A DNA stretch of 64,000 bases from Capsicum annuum (Eukaryota; Streptophyta; Magnoliopsida; Solanales; Solanaceae). Shown piece by piece: positions 1 to 10,678 of this stretch. The stretch lies in contig NW_025860903.1 in NCBI RefSeq assembly GCF_002878395.1, positions 34,945 through 98,944 on the forward strand, given 5' to 3'. The notes beneath the pieces were generated by a model. The model had not been told where the DNA came from, did no database searches, and saw only the letters and a program-made list of their open reading frames with translations. Made by a program: the position numbers and the translations under genes. The number at the start of each line of letters is the position of its first letter. Within the stretch, counting starts at the first letter, position 1.

Positions 1-318
1 CATGAGTAATTTCTTCCCTGCCAGTCAATCTAAAAATTGCCATAAAGAAAGAAACCGTATAAGGCACTGTAAATCAAGATAGAGGTTGAGGCTACTGTGG
101 TTGGATCTATTGAAGTATAAAAGGCTTGCTGGGAAGAGTTAGCACATGAAAGCACATTGGGTTTAGACATCCAAGTTGCAAAAATGATCCAGAAGATGGA
201 TCAGATTGCAATCGTGGTGGTTTAGATAGAAGACAGATAAAGTGACATAACTTAAAGTCTAGAATGCCCTTACCTTGCATGATATATTGCTACTAAGCAT
301 CTACATGAAAGTTTCTGA

Positions 319-690
319 ATGTGGAAGAACACAATAAATCACTTTTCCCATGCAAGGGCACAAAAAGGTTTGGTTGTGAAGGATGCTAGTGAAATAGCAA
401 TGATTCTGGCAAACACTGACAGTTATGGAAATAAGTTGGTTGCTGATGCACATCTCATACCTACAGCTGCAGTTGGTAAAACTGCTGGCGACTTGATCAA
501 ATAGTACATAGCTTTAACAGCAATCCAACTGCCATTATTACATTTGGAGATACCAAGTTGGGTGTTCAACCATCACCAATTGTTGCAGCTTTTAGTTCTA
601 GAGGGCCAAATCGAATCACACCAGATATACCTATACCTGATCTGATAGCACCAGGTGTCAATATTATTGCTGGTTGGACTTGGTCATTCT
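319..690 (+). pseudogene. Subtilisin-like protease (subtilase) fragment
   Basis: The first 61 codons (319-504) read like the protease-associated (PA) region of plant SBT1-type subtilases: a basic stretch, then KGLVVKDA, MILANTDSYG, VADAHLIPTAAVG and AGDLIK. After a frame change at about 505 the homology continues to about 690 with [23 protein letters not shown] and [13 protein letters not shown], the segment that leads up to the catalytic Ser. The signal peptide, the Asp and His catalytic regions and the Ser box are all absent, and at least one frameshift separates the two blocks. Intact enzymes are secreted Ser proteases of about 750 residues; this is under a sixth of one. It is a dead fragment, and the family call rests on motif order alone. 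Confidence 0.8.
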
Positions 691-800
691 CTCGACTCCT
701 TAGTCTGCTTGGACAAAGGCTGTGTTGAGAAAGTAACTGATGATGTAGCCACTTACCATAAGCCATTGGAGTAATCTGAGCAAAATGACACATCCATTAC

Positions 801-1046
801 TGTCACGACCCAGCCCGAGGCCCTGGCCGCGACGGGCATCCCGAACCGCACAGGCGCGAGATACCACTGCCACTCCCCAACCCACTAGTGATATTGTCCG
901 CTCTGGGCCCAGGCCCGCACGGCTTTAAAATGCGTCACTAGGGAGTAAGGATTTCTCACTTATATACCCAGATTTCTCACTTATATACCCAGCATCCCTC
1001 TTGTGTTTTGCCGATGTGGGACTCCTTCCTAAGTTGGGGTGTCACA
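801..1046 (-). repeat. TRIM LTR copy 1 (3' LTR in element orientation)
   Basis: It is 246 bp long, from TGTCACGACC to GTGTCACA. It is longer than the other copies because a short segment ending in TATATACCCAG is duplicated at about 955-990. On the minus strand it contains the CCCACATCGG-type motif common in plant LTR promoters. Confidence 0.88.
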
Positions 1047-1215
1047 TACACCCCCCTTATGGACTCAGCGTCCTCACTGAGGTTTGCCCCACCGAATGGG
1101 ATTCGCCTACACTCAGGACTGAGGTTTGCCCCGCCTTACCGGGATTTGCCTACACTCAGTTTGAACTCTGGCCCACATCGACAGGGACGACACAGGAGCG
1201 GCTTTGATACCATTC

Positions 1216-1440
1216 TGTCACGACCCGGCCCGAGGCCCTGGCCGCGACGGGCATCCCAAACCACACAGGCACGAGATACCGCTGTCACTCCCCAACCCAC
1301 TAGTGATATTATCCGCTCTGGGCCCAAGCCCGCACGGCTTTAAAGCGCGTCGTTAGGGAGTAAGGATTTCTCACTTATATACCCAGCATCCCTTTTGTGT
1401 TTTGTCGATGTGGGACTCCTTCCTAAGTTGGGGTGTCACA
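1216..1440 (-). repeat. TRIM LTR copy 2 (central)
   Basis: It is 225 bp long with the same termini as the outer copies. It sits between two internal segments of equal length, as expected when unequal recombination between LTRs adds one internal-plus-LTR unit. Confidence 0.88.
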
Positions 1441-1609
1441 TACACCCCCTTTATGGACTCAGGGTCCTCGCTGAGGTTTGCCCCACCGAATGGGATTCGC
1501 CTACACTCAGGACTGAGGTTTGCCCCGCCTTACCGGGATTTGCCTACACTCAATTTGAACTCTGGCCCACATCGACAGGGACGACACAGGAACGTCTCTG
1601 ATAGCATTC

Positions 1610-1823
1610 TGTCACGACTCGGCCCGAGGCCCTGGCCGCGACGGGCATCCCGAACCACACAGGCGCGAGATACCGCTGCCACTCCCCAACCCACTAGTGA
1701 TATTGTCCGCTTTAGGCCCAGGCCCGCACGGCTTTAAAACGCGTCACTAGGGAGTAAGGATTTCTCACTTATCCCTCTTGTGTTTTGCCGATGTGGGACT
1801 CCTTTCTAAGTTGGGGTGTCACA
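1610..1823 (-). repeat. TRIM LTR copy 3 (5' LTR in element orientation)
   Basis: It is 214 bp long, shortened by a small deletion where the other copies have the TATATACCCAGC segment. Its right edge abuts the TSD ATTAC at 1824-1828. Confidence 0.88.
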
Positions 1824-1828
1824 ATTAC

Positions 1829-2299
1829 TCCTGTTGGACTCCCTGGCAAAGTACCAAACTTCCTTTTATTTGAATAATAAAAATCAATGTTGCAAACCAA
1901 ATCTTGTATTAGTCTAGAACATTCTTCCACTTTGTCCTGTTACATTACCAAAATTTTATTAGTTAAAACAGTAAATACGCCTTAATCTCAATCAAGTTAA
2001 GTCGACTACGTGACTTTTAACTTCCTAATTACTATCCCATTTCATTTACTTTTACTTATTAATTGTAATAATGTCAACTTTTACTTATCCAGTCTGAAAA
2101 TCCAAGAAAAGTTTATCATTTAGTTTCTGGTTTACCCTTATTATTAACAATAGTAATTTTATTTATATTCAAAGGATAAATTTTCATTTTATTTATTGCT
2201 CGTTAAGGGGTATTTAAGTCTGTACTTGATAAGTAAAAGTGGACGAATGGAGTAGAATAAATTGAACAAAATAAGTTGAGAAAATATAATAAAAATTCA
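1829..2299. other. AT-rich spacer, no gene seen
   Basis: Directly after the TRIM the sequence can be read in frame from before the insertion (NDTSI, then TPVGLPGKVPNFLLFE and a stop), so the TRIM may have entered an old coding remnant that I cannot identify. The rest is AT-rich with no convincing coding signal. Confidence 0.4.
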
Positions 2300-2440
2300 A
2301 ACCTTGACAATTCCAAGGATGTCCAAAAGTTAATCTTGGTACTTCTCACCAATGCAAAGCTGTAACCGATCAAGAACGTGTGACATTGTGGTAGAAGCCA
2401 TTGCAGAAGGAGGGTAACCAATGAATCTACAATCTGTCAT
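2300..2440 (-). pseudogene. Cyclin-D-like C-terminal fragment
   Basis: On the minus strand from 2440 the frame reads MTDCRFIGYPPSAMAS, then HVLDRLQLCIGEKYQD and a TAA stop at 2330-2332, followed by LLDILGI-like codons. This looks like the C-terminal cyclin fold of plant D-type cyclins (family pattern: DSRF, then YxPSxxAxATM, then EYKNQLLxxLxI). The cyclin box proper is not present nearby and the reading frame is interrupted, so I read it as a stray exon. The call depends on about 45 residues; another protein family is possible. Confidence 0.4.
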
Positions 2441-2509
2441 TGGCAAAAATACCATATACCAATTAGAAAACAGATTACAACACTAACGCTTTATCTGTTT
2501 GAGGCATAA

Positions 2510-2560
2510 TTATTGTTGGTGGTTGGGGGGGAGGGGGGGGAGGGGGGGTTGTTGATTACA
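2510..2560 (+). repeat. G-rich tract
   Basis: An imperfect run of G with scattered A and T (GGTTGGGGGGGAGGGGGG and similar) interrupts otherwise AT-rich DNA. It is low-complexity sequence with no flanking element that I can define. Confidence 0.7.
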
Positions 2561-2952
2561 GAGGATAATGTAGTCAAACTCAACTTTGTTGAATATCCAA
2601 TAGATACTCGACAATTTTACTTAAACACCAAATTGAGATGGTTGATTTAGTTTAATAAGGACCAGAATTCTTTATTTCAATTAATAATTCCAACACGGGT
2701 CAATCTAAATTCACTATTGTGAATGTTTGCTGATAAGTATATTGACCAATTTGAGCTTCTAATGTTGTTAAACATTCTTAAGCCATGGCCAGAGACACCT
2801 TAAGCAACCCCTTAGCTGGAAAATGATGCAGTGTATAGAGCTAAAAGTTAGTAGCTATTATGAGTGTGTATTATTGACTTCGCCACTGTCTTAAGCAAAC
2901 ACAAAAAGGAAACAGGAAATTCACAAGTTCAATGGGAGTTTGGAAGGAATAC

Positions 2953-3638
2953 CTGTAGGATTTACCGCGATCCTCAGTGAGACAAAGCTTGTTAGACATT
3001 GGCATTTGCACAATGGTGAACTGTGTATAATCCGATAACGAATTAACTACAGATTTAATGTTGCTCTTCTTAGGTACAAAAATGAACTCATCGACGTCAA
3101 AGAAGAACATCCATTTAGCTTGAAATCTATACCTATGTAAACAATCATTAGCAATAAGGAACTGATTATGATATTACCCATCAAATCTCTCTTGCTCTCT
3201 AATATCCTGTAATGTAACATATCCTTTATCCATCCATGGTTTAAGCACCTCCATTACCCCATCATGTACACCTCCTGCATCGTGAATTACGAAATGGGAT
3301 TTCTCTCCGAACAGCCTGATGTGAAATGCCAGCCATTCTCTTACTCTCCGTTGGATCAAGTTTTCGTAGAAAGACGTAACACAGTAGAAGATATCATACT
3401 TTAGTGGAGCTTCAAATACGAAAGTAAAGTTAACGAAATCCTGCTCCGTCTCCGTCAATGCCTCGAATGTGTCGATGGTGTTGAAGCTACTGTCGCCGCC
3501 GCCCTTGGTGGTGGGAGATGCTTCTTCTAAAGCATAGATGTAAAATGTAAGTGAGCTGAAAAGTAACCAAAATAAGTGGCAGAATATATGTGCATTACTA
3601 ACCATTGAAAATTTTGTTGAGATAGCATTTCTATACAT
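2953..3638 (-). pseudogene. GT92 galactan synthase-like gene, 3'-truncated with an in-frame stop
   Basis: The minus-strand frame from 3638 carries an N-terminal hydrophobic segment (about residues 15-37), then TTKGGGDSSFNTIDTFEAL, YDIFYCVTSFYENL, RRVREWLAFH, GEKSHFVIHDAGGV, KPWMDKGYVTLQDIREQERFDG. A TAA at 3174-3176 sits where the family has Tyr. The same frame continues with YHNQFLIANDCLHRYRFQ and KWMFFFDVDEF, which holds the DxD-type metal/nucleotide-sugar motif, then SDYTQFTIVQMPMS. A GT donor follows at 2952-2951 after SYR. Plant GALS enzymes of GT92 are Golgi type II membrane proteins that extend beta-1,4-galactan on pectin. The C-terminal exon (the WGFEKL region onward) is not found to the left, where a cyclin-like fragment lies. 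Nonsense codon plus missing 3' exon make it a pseudogene. Confidence 0.8.
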
Positions 3639-3889
3639 TCAATGAGTTTTTTCTAATGCCATTAACTATTATGAAATTGACACAAAGGGAAATCAGCCAG
3701 TGAAGGGAGGCATACACAGGTAAATCAGTTAACTAATTAGGAACGACATAAAATTAGAAGGAAGAGGAAAGGAAGCCAAATATATTGCACACGAAGGAAG
3801 AAGTAAATATGTATCAACCAAAACAGGAAAAGTGATGATTAGTAAAATTGAAATGCATATATGTGGTTTAATAGAGAAGGATAACTCAC

Positions 3890-3959
3890 TTCTTTTCGGG
3901 AAACTGCTCAATCCAAGCCTCCCATCGTCCACAACCTCTTCCTTTGAGAAGCTCCACAT
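3890..3959 (-). other. Exon-like segment, gene not recognised
   Basis: On the minus strand an acceptor-like TATATAG precedes 3959 and a strong donor (AA|GTGAGT) follows 3890. One frame reads DVELLKGRGCGRWEAWIEQF plus PEK, which looks like real protein. A second donor-like GTGAGT lies upstream at about 4035, after a frame with FVGDSIWSCYDKMTY. These may be leftover exons of a small gene just upstream of the GT92 remnant. I cannot name the family. Confidence 0.3.
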
Positions 3960-4100
3960 CTATATACCAGTCACAGGGTAATAACAATGAACCAATTTCA
4001 GTTTTCGATGGGAGAAAAAGATTTCAGAGTTATAACTCACCTCTAAGTAGGTCATTTTGTCATAGCAACTCCATATGCTATCTCCAACAAACATTCAGTA

Positions 4101-4190
4101 TGCACAAGAGACTGATTAAAGCTGGAAAAGATAATCAAGAATAGAAGTCATGCAGAAGAGACTGATTAAAGCCGGAAAAGATAATCAACA
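4101..4190. repeat. Direct tandem duplication, 50-bp period
   Basis: A block of about 40 bp (GACTGATTAAAGC followed by GGAAAAGATAATCAA) occurs at 4101-4140 and again at 4151-4190 with three mismatches. This is a simple local duplication. Confidence 0.85.
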
Positions 4191-4199
4191 AAGGAAAAA

Positions 4200-7100
4200 A
4201 ATCAATGCTGAAGATTGAAGAAAATAGGGCAAAAATTATATGAAAGCTTACCAATGACCATAAAAATGGAGAGAAGAACTTACCAAAAATTGCAAAATTC
4301 TATGAGTTGAAGAATAAAGGCTATCTCTATGAGAATATGGTTCTAGAATTATGAAACTACGAAGATATCACCGAGAGAATCCGTAGAAGAAGATTTTTTT
4401 AGACGGGCTAAAATGACAGTATTGCCTTGATCGTCCCTTATTCACATTTCTATTTTTATATAGTAGAAATATAAAATAAAGGTGTGACTGGCTCGATTCA
4501 TATTTTTTCTTGTTTCTTTGGGTGGATTTTCTCTTTATTTATCTATTTATTACCTTTTTAAATAGCTCAAAAATATTTAGATTTGATTAATCAACTTTTC
4601 ACCTTCCATTTTAATTGTCCTTTTAATTATATGCATTTATGTATGATTTTTTGATATTTTTTGTATCACTCTATAATATACACAAGATTTATTCATTTAT
4701 CACAATGTTATGCAAAAAAAAGATATTCATCAGGTTGTTCATGTCAAGAACTTCATTGTCAAGCTTTAGGTTAAAGTTATTTCACTTTCTCATGAAACTC
4801 ATTCAAGTTTTTTTTTCTATTCTATCAAATATAACTCTTGAGCAAATAAGCTCTTGTGCATTTAGTCATATCAAAATAATAATTTTTTTAAAAAAAAGAA
4901 GATGATTTTTTTGTTCTCAAATTATGTACATGAAGATGGAAAAGCAAAAGAAAGAATGTTGATCTTAACTGTATATAATCATTAGATTTGATGGTCAGAT
5001 TTGGAGAATTTAAGAGGAAGAGAAGGCCATTGAACTACTAGATTTAGAGATAGAAAAACCAGGTGATTTGAATGGCATTTTGGGATGCATCCATGTTGGG
5101 ATTCTATGTTGTTAAGAGACAAATCAACTGAGAAAGAGGCGTTACTTGGTAATGGATCATTATAAGGCATTGATCACCTTTTTCTAATTTAGATTTTTTT
5201 TATGTTGAATTTTTTGTGGTTTCATGTAATAAAATACATTAAAATTTTTCTATTTATATTCGTGTCTTTTAAAACAACACTGAAATGATATATAATGAAA
5301 CGACACTAGAATGATATATAATGAAGTTAAACTCTGAAGTCAAAACACATCAATTACCAAATATGACAGTGTCCCTATAATTTATCCCTTCTGTTTATTT
5401 GCTTGAAATGATACAATATATGCAATGAGTTGTCATCATACAAGATTTTGATTTCTTTGTTACAAATATTTCACAAACTATGGATTTTGATTTCCTTGTT
5501 ATAAATATTGTTGATATTAACATAAATTATAACATAACATCATTAAATTTATTCGATGATATCACACCTGGAGAGATTGGGACTGAAATTCCTCAATTAA
5601 AATATAAAGTGCATTAATTTTTAAATTTATAAATATTGTGTCAACACATAAAGTGTGTTGAACAATCAATCAATTAATCATATGTGTGTGTATGTAATAT
5701 ATAAATATATATAAGGAAAATATAAAAGAAGTGATATGACACCTCTCAATGGCCTTTATTTGCATTTTTTCGCATTTTTTGCATTTTCTTCATTTTTTTG
5801 ATTAATTTCTACGATAATCTAAATGAATTATCATTAAAAGCCCAATGTTATATTAAATATTTTTATAATAAAACTTAATTAAGTACAATTAATAAAAACA
5901 TATAATACTAATTCAATTATATTTACTCAAATGTTATGTTACTAATTCTTTTTGTTATTATAAATATTAAAGCAAATGTTCTCCTTCATATCATTTGTCT
6001 TTTTCGTTTCATAACTTTCCTTCTCAATTCTTCTTTGACTTTTTATTTTGCTCCTTTTTATTAGAACCTCTTTTCGCAAAAGTTTTATTCTTTCTTTTCT
6101 CTGTTTTTTTTTATTGTTAATGTTTTGCACAAGTATAAACCTTATATATAGTTTTGATGTCCAAATTTTTATTTGTTAGGAAGTGGGAGAGGCTGCATAT
6201 ACATATATATATATATAGCCTTACTCATGTAAAATATTCATCAGATCAATTCAAGCTTGAAGAATATGATATCATTACCGATTTATCAATCTCTATTTAT
6301 ATTTATTTGTTTTTAAGTTTGTATATAGTAATAGTATGAGTTTAAATATAACGATTTTATCTTTTTGGGGGTAAATGCCTTATTTTAAATTTCAGGAATG
6401 ATTGTATAAATTTTTTTTTCTGAGATAAACATCCTATTTTAAATTTTAAAAATAATTGTATTAATTTCATATCAAATTTTGATTATTAAAAATAAAAATT
6501 ATTCTCTTTAAATTAACTACACTTCTTATTTATATGCAATCTAGGCATAGACAAAATAATCTGAAACCTCTCTATGACCCAAACAGAACCTCCTTTTTTT
6601 TTTCTTTTTTACATTTTTCCTATTCTAATTTTCGTCTTTGGATCTAGGAGTATGTTAGAGAAAACTCCAAAATTACTTCAATGGCTATGTTACAAAAAGT
6701 GAAAGGTCATTAAATTGACCAACTTAAAAGACCCTCCTTTAATTCTCTTAATAACACATTCATATTCTCCATTTATTATATTTTTTATTTTTTTTGTATT
6801 TCAACATCAATAGTTCATGAATCATGTAATTTGATGGTGTGAGTTTAATCTTTTGGCTATGCTCGTTTTTGTATTCCTATCTAATCAGTTAGACAGAAAA
6901 ATAAATAAAAAACAGTAACAAATAACAGATACTGAAGTGGACATCATGAGCAAGCTAAATTCAAGAAGAGATTGTGCCATAAAATAGCAAACTTTTGGAC
7001 GTTCTTAGAATTTCCATCAACACAAGTGAAAAATGATTTCTTTGCAGTCACTATCACAATTGTTTTTCGACCTTCCTAAAAAAAATAATTGTTTTTGAAG

Positions 7101-7230
7101 TTGCGTGACTAAAAGTGTTGCATGATTAGGAATAAGCTTATGAAGTTCCTACATACTTTGCACTTGAACATTTTTTTACATCAAAGTTTTTCTTTTTCTT
7201 TTTTTACGTGGACATATCACGAGTTTATCT
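4200..7230. other. AT-rich intergenic region, no gene supported
   Basis: The DNA is strongly AT-rich, with poly-A/T runs, an (AT)n tract near 6196-6217 and stop-rich frames on both strands. Open frames here are short and low in complexity (Lys/Ile/Phe/Tyr-rich). I see no domain, splice-site series, tRNA or clear transposon boundary in this stretch. Confidence 0.6.
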
Positions 7231-7231
7231 A

Positions 7232-7282
7232 TCTCTATCCATCTATCTCTATCCACCTATCCATCCATCTATCTATCTATAT
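7232..7282 (+). repeat. Microsatellite (TCTA/CCAT)n
   Basis: An imperfect tetranucleotide tract of CTAT, CCAT and CTAT units runs from about 7228 to 7281 and is followed by TATTAGGAATAAAAAAG. Confidence 0.9.
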
Positions 7283-8010
7283 TAGGAATAAAAAAGTAAT
7301 GTGACATTTTTCGTCGGCTAGGAAATACAATTTTTTTGAATTTTTCTCTATTTATTTTCATTTATGTGCTATATGAAAAAAAAAAAAAAAAAAGGTATTA
7401 AGAAAAACTCTTTTAACTCTCTTAGTTATATTAAACAAATGCAGTGTTAAGAAATTTGAATTCATTTCTTTAAATTTCTGTAATGTGAAATTTAATGGTC
7501 GTTATTTTTATTACTCCCACAACTTTTTATTATTATAACCTATGAAATAATTAATAATCATATTAATGACATAAATTTAGTATTCCATATTACAGTCCTA
7601 TAAATAGACATTATAAGATTTTGTAGAAATAATCACATTAGTCTTTTAAATTGTCATGTTACATTTTCGGTGCTTATTATATTTATTTTTATTGTTTGTC
7701 TCAAAGAATAAGATGAAGGCTATTGAATGATGGCATCGGCTTGTGGAGATGTCAACAAGAGTTTGGAAGATTGTGTATTAATTTTGTGTTTTTTTCTTTT
7801 ATGTTTAATGATTAAGATAGTAAGAATGATGTTGTATTATTTCTTTATTTTTATATGTTCTTTCGATGATTTATTTTTATTTGTATTTTATATGAATTTC
7901 TTTGTTGTAAGTTCATAATTTTTTTATTCAAAATAGTAACTTATGATTTTGTTTGAAATCGATTAACCACCATCTTTTTTAACCGCGCGAAGCACCAATA
8001 TATTCACTAG
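7273..8010 (+). mobile_element. Possible non-autonomous Helitron
   Basis: The right edge has the look of a Helitron 3' end: a GC-rich block (AACCGCGCGAAGC) in AT-rich DNA, about 12 nt, then CTAG at 8007-8010 followed by T. The left edge could be the TC of TCTATATTAGG at about 7273. Helitrons make no target duplication, so the ends cannot be confirmed from flanks, and the terminal hairpin here is degenerate. No Rep/helicase coding capacity is present. A 63-codon frame at 7727-7918 is not recognised. Confidence 0.3.
7377..7395 (+). repeat. Poly-A tract
   Basis: An uninterrupted run of about 18 A residues. It could be a retroposed tail, but no element body is recognisable upstream. Confidence 0.8.
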
Positions 8011-8039
8011 TATATTATAATTACGAAAAAGGGCCTAAA

Positions 8040-8215
8040 ATGTGTTTCAATTATGTAAAATGGTGCAAAAATACCCTCCATCTACCTATTAGACCTAAAA
8101 TGCCCTTTCCATCTACCTATTCCTATTGGGTCTAAAATACCCTTCTAACCTATCTATTGGGCCTAAAATGCTTTTCATATTTACCTATTGGGGCTATTTT
8201 GCCCTTTTATTTTGT
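8040..8215 (+). repeat. Degenerate minisatellite (CTACCTATTGGGCCTAAAAT)
   Basis: Four or five diverged units of about 35-45 bp share the core CTACCTATT, then GGGCCTAAAATGCCC. Drift between units is high and no coding sequence is seen. Confidence 0.7.
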
Positions 8216-8934
8216 CAAATTACATGGAAAGATTATCCTTATAACTTAATGGGGAAAGAACAAAAATAACACCTAAAATAAACTAATTCTACAAAATTAG
8301 CACTCAAATTTATAATACCGATAAATAGCCACTCGCTACTCTCATAATAAATTCGGTAAATAGCCTTTCTGTTACTCGCATATGATTAACTACCGAGAAT
8401 CACAATTCGGCCCTTCCCATTTTATTTACTGGGGCAACTTTTCATCTTTATGTACTGTGACTCAAAAAGTATGAACCACTCTTCATTAGCTTCATGTATG
8501 AGACTTGCTACCAAATTATTACACCTGAATTGACTCCAAATCCCTACCACTTTCTACATTACAACTTTCAAGATAATTAATAATAATATTAGTAGAGGGG
8601 AAGAGTATTTTGAAGAAATTTATTGTATAATATTTTTTTTAAATAATCGAGTAATTGTTTTTTTTAGATTATTTTGCATTCACCAATATTATTAAAATAA
8701 CATACTATTTGTTTTGTTTAGTTTTACTTATTTATACAATAAAATACAATATCATATACTTTTAATATTGTCAATTATTAAAGATATAAATATTTATATA
8801 TAATAACGATACAGTTTCTATACATATACATATTCTATATAATAATTATAACATTTTTATACACATTCTATACAATTTTTAACTACAATTATTATTTAGA
8901 TACATATTTTATACGACTCTATATAGTTTCTACA

Positions 8935-9195
8935 TGCATTCAAAAAATGTATCAATCTAGTATAAGAGAGTATCAATTGAGTATATGGACACTGCAAGCA
9001 TATCAATATAGTATAAAAGTGTATTAATGTGGTATAAAAGGGTATCAATTGGGTATAGGGACTCCATGTGCTTGCATAAAATTTTATGTGCTTGCATAAA
9101 ATTTTCTTTCTCTTTTTTAAAAAGCGTATCAATATAGTATAAAGTGTATCAATATAGTATAAAAGTGTATCAATTGTGTATAGAGACTGCATGTG
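8935..9195 (-). repeat. Minisatellite built on TATCAATATAGTATAAA
   Basis: About ten imperfect short units (TATCAATATAGTATAAAAGTG, TATCAATTGGGTATAG and variants) are arrayed here, with a larger duplication that repeats ATGTGCTTGCATAAAATTTT at about 9066-9102. The minus-strand open frame through it (repeats of YTQLI and YTILI) is a by-product of the repeat. Confidence 0.8.
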
Positions 9196-9714
9196 ACCAA
9201 TTGGGACAAATGGCTAGAAAAAGAAATTAGTTTAGCCGACTGGACAATCCATGTCCACCTTTTCAAATGTGGGCCATTTTTTTTAAAAAATGGATGGCCT
9301 ATGTCCTTTCCACAAACTTAATTACATGAATAATAATACTTTTTCAAGATTCCAAAAATAAAAGTTTTTTTTACATATAGAGTCATTTTAAAAAATTAGA
9401 AAAGATAATTATAATTTCTAATTTAATGCTATAACTAATTATCAATTCACCTTAATTTAAGAGATATATTTTCAATCTTCAAATTAAAAGTGAAAAAGAT
9501 AATCACTGCTTTCAAATCTTTCTCTCTCTTATATTCAAAATTCAAATATTTTTTAATAAAATAAGTTTTTCATTATTTGCTTATGTTTTTTTCATTTTAT
9601 TTTCATGTATGTTAATCATCTAGTATTATTTTATTATTGTATATTTTTAATTCTAATGTAATGGATTAACAATAATTTTTTATGAATAAATATTTATGGA
9701 ATAAAAATCATTAT

Positions 9715-10100
9715 GTTGGAAGTACAGATATAACATGTATTTTTGTTGTAATAGATATAATTTATGTCAAAGTCATATTATTATTATTATTATATTTTTG
9801 ATATAATTTATGAGATAAATATTCATGGTATATCTCATTATGTCGGAAGTAGTTTCTTGTTAGAAATTTATTTATTAAATATAAATATGTATTTCCGGTA
9901 TTACATGGCATAAACTTTTTATATCTAAAATATATCATGTATGTTTATGGTATAAATATAATTTATATGGCATAAATATAATTTGTATGATATAAATATG
10001 TCATGTCTTTTATGATACAAATATAATTTGTATAATATATAAATATACCATGAATTTTTATGGTATAAATATACCATATATTTTAATGGTGGCATTGTGA
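9715..10100. repeat. AT-rich repeat with TATGGTATAAATATA units
   Basis: Variants of TATGGTATAAATATAATTT recur many times between about 9830 and 10090. It is a decayed short-period repeat with no coding signal. Confidence 0.65.
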
Positions 10101-10146
10101 AAGCAGGCTAAAAATGAAAAACATAAAATTTGATATAGTATATAAA

Positions 10147-10521
10147 AGGGATAATACCCACGAAAATATCTGAACTTTGATCGAATTTTCAGTTGAGCAT
10201 ATTGAACTTTGCGGGAGTCCTATTACCCCTTAGACCTTTTTTTTTTTTTTTTTTTCATATTTTAATGTCATATATCTGCCCACTTGAAAACGTGTAAATA
10301 TGAGGTGGCGCGTGCAATACACGTATAAAAATGAGATTTGGCGCGTGTATTACACACACCAGAGTCGAATCTGGGTATAGAGTTTTGCGAGGGGGAGGGG
10401 GGGGGGGGGGGGGGAATTAATCCACTTTAAAAAGTTTAGGGGGTAATAGGACCCCACAAAGTTCAGTATGCTCAACTGAAAATCCGATCAAAGTTCAGGT
10501 ATTTTCGTGAGTATTATCCCT
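10147..10521. mobile_element. Fold-back MITE with about 85-bp terminal inverted repeats
   Basis: The left end (AGGGATAATACCCACGAAAA, through GAACTTTGATCG and CAGTTGAGCATA, to CCTATTACCCC) is matched in inverted order at 10437-10521. The two arms are about 85 bp with roughly ten mismatches. The centre contains a T-run and a G-run (about 10391-10414). I cannot define a clean target duplication, so the superfamily is open. Confidence 0.8.
10391..10414 (+). repeat. Homopolymer-like G tract
   Basis: GAGGGGGAGGGG followed by about 14 more G residues, located in the MITE centre. Such a run can form a G-quadruplex and is prone to sequencing-length error. Confidence 0.85.
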
Positions 10522-10678
10522 ATTTATAACTTCCTCATTAAATCTACATTAATTATTTATTTCTTCTTCTCTCTAGCTGGCTCCATTATGATGTTTACTT
10601 GCCTACTACTATAAACTCCTATTTTTTACTTTTCTAAACCCATTTTGGTACTAAACTAGTCAATTGTCAGTTAAACAT

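Larger units (their letters stand above)
801..1823 (-). mobile_element. TRIM retrotransposon with three LTRs (LTR-internal-LTR-internal-LTR)
   Basis: The unit runs from TGTCACGACC to GGTGTCACA and is flanked by a perfect 5-bp target-site duplication ATTAC (796-800 and 1824-1828). It holds three LTR copies (801-1046, 1216-1440, 1610-1823) and two 169-bp internal segments (1047-1215, 1441-1609). Read on the minus strand, each internal segment starts just after an LTR end with a primer-binding site like initiator tRNA-Met (TGGTATCAAAGC at 1201-1212; a decayed copy at 1594-1606). It ends in a G-rich polypurine tract (AAGGGGGGTGTA) next to the next LTR. No gag or pol fits in 169 bp, so this is a non-autonomous TRIM. 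The open frames across it on the plus strand are shadows of GC-rich LTR sequence. Confidence 0.9.

Noticed and set aside
1001..1737. Repeated plus-strand open frames of 68 and 111 codons in the 801-1823 region
   Set aside because: They lie across LTR and internal parts of the TRIM, repeat with the unit, and are explained by its GC-rich composition.
801..1823. CRISPR-like or satellite array
   Set aside because: Three units with LTR termini, primer site, purine tract and a 5-bp TSD are a retrotransposon, and the host is a plant.
7122..7304. Open frame over the tetranucleotide tract
   Set aside because: The sequence IYLYPSISIHLSIHLSIYI is a simple-repeat translation, not a protein.
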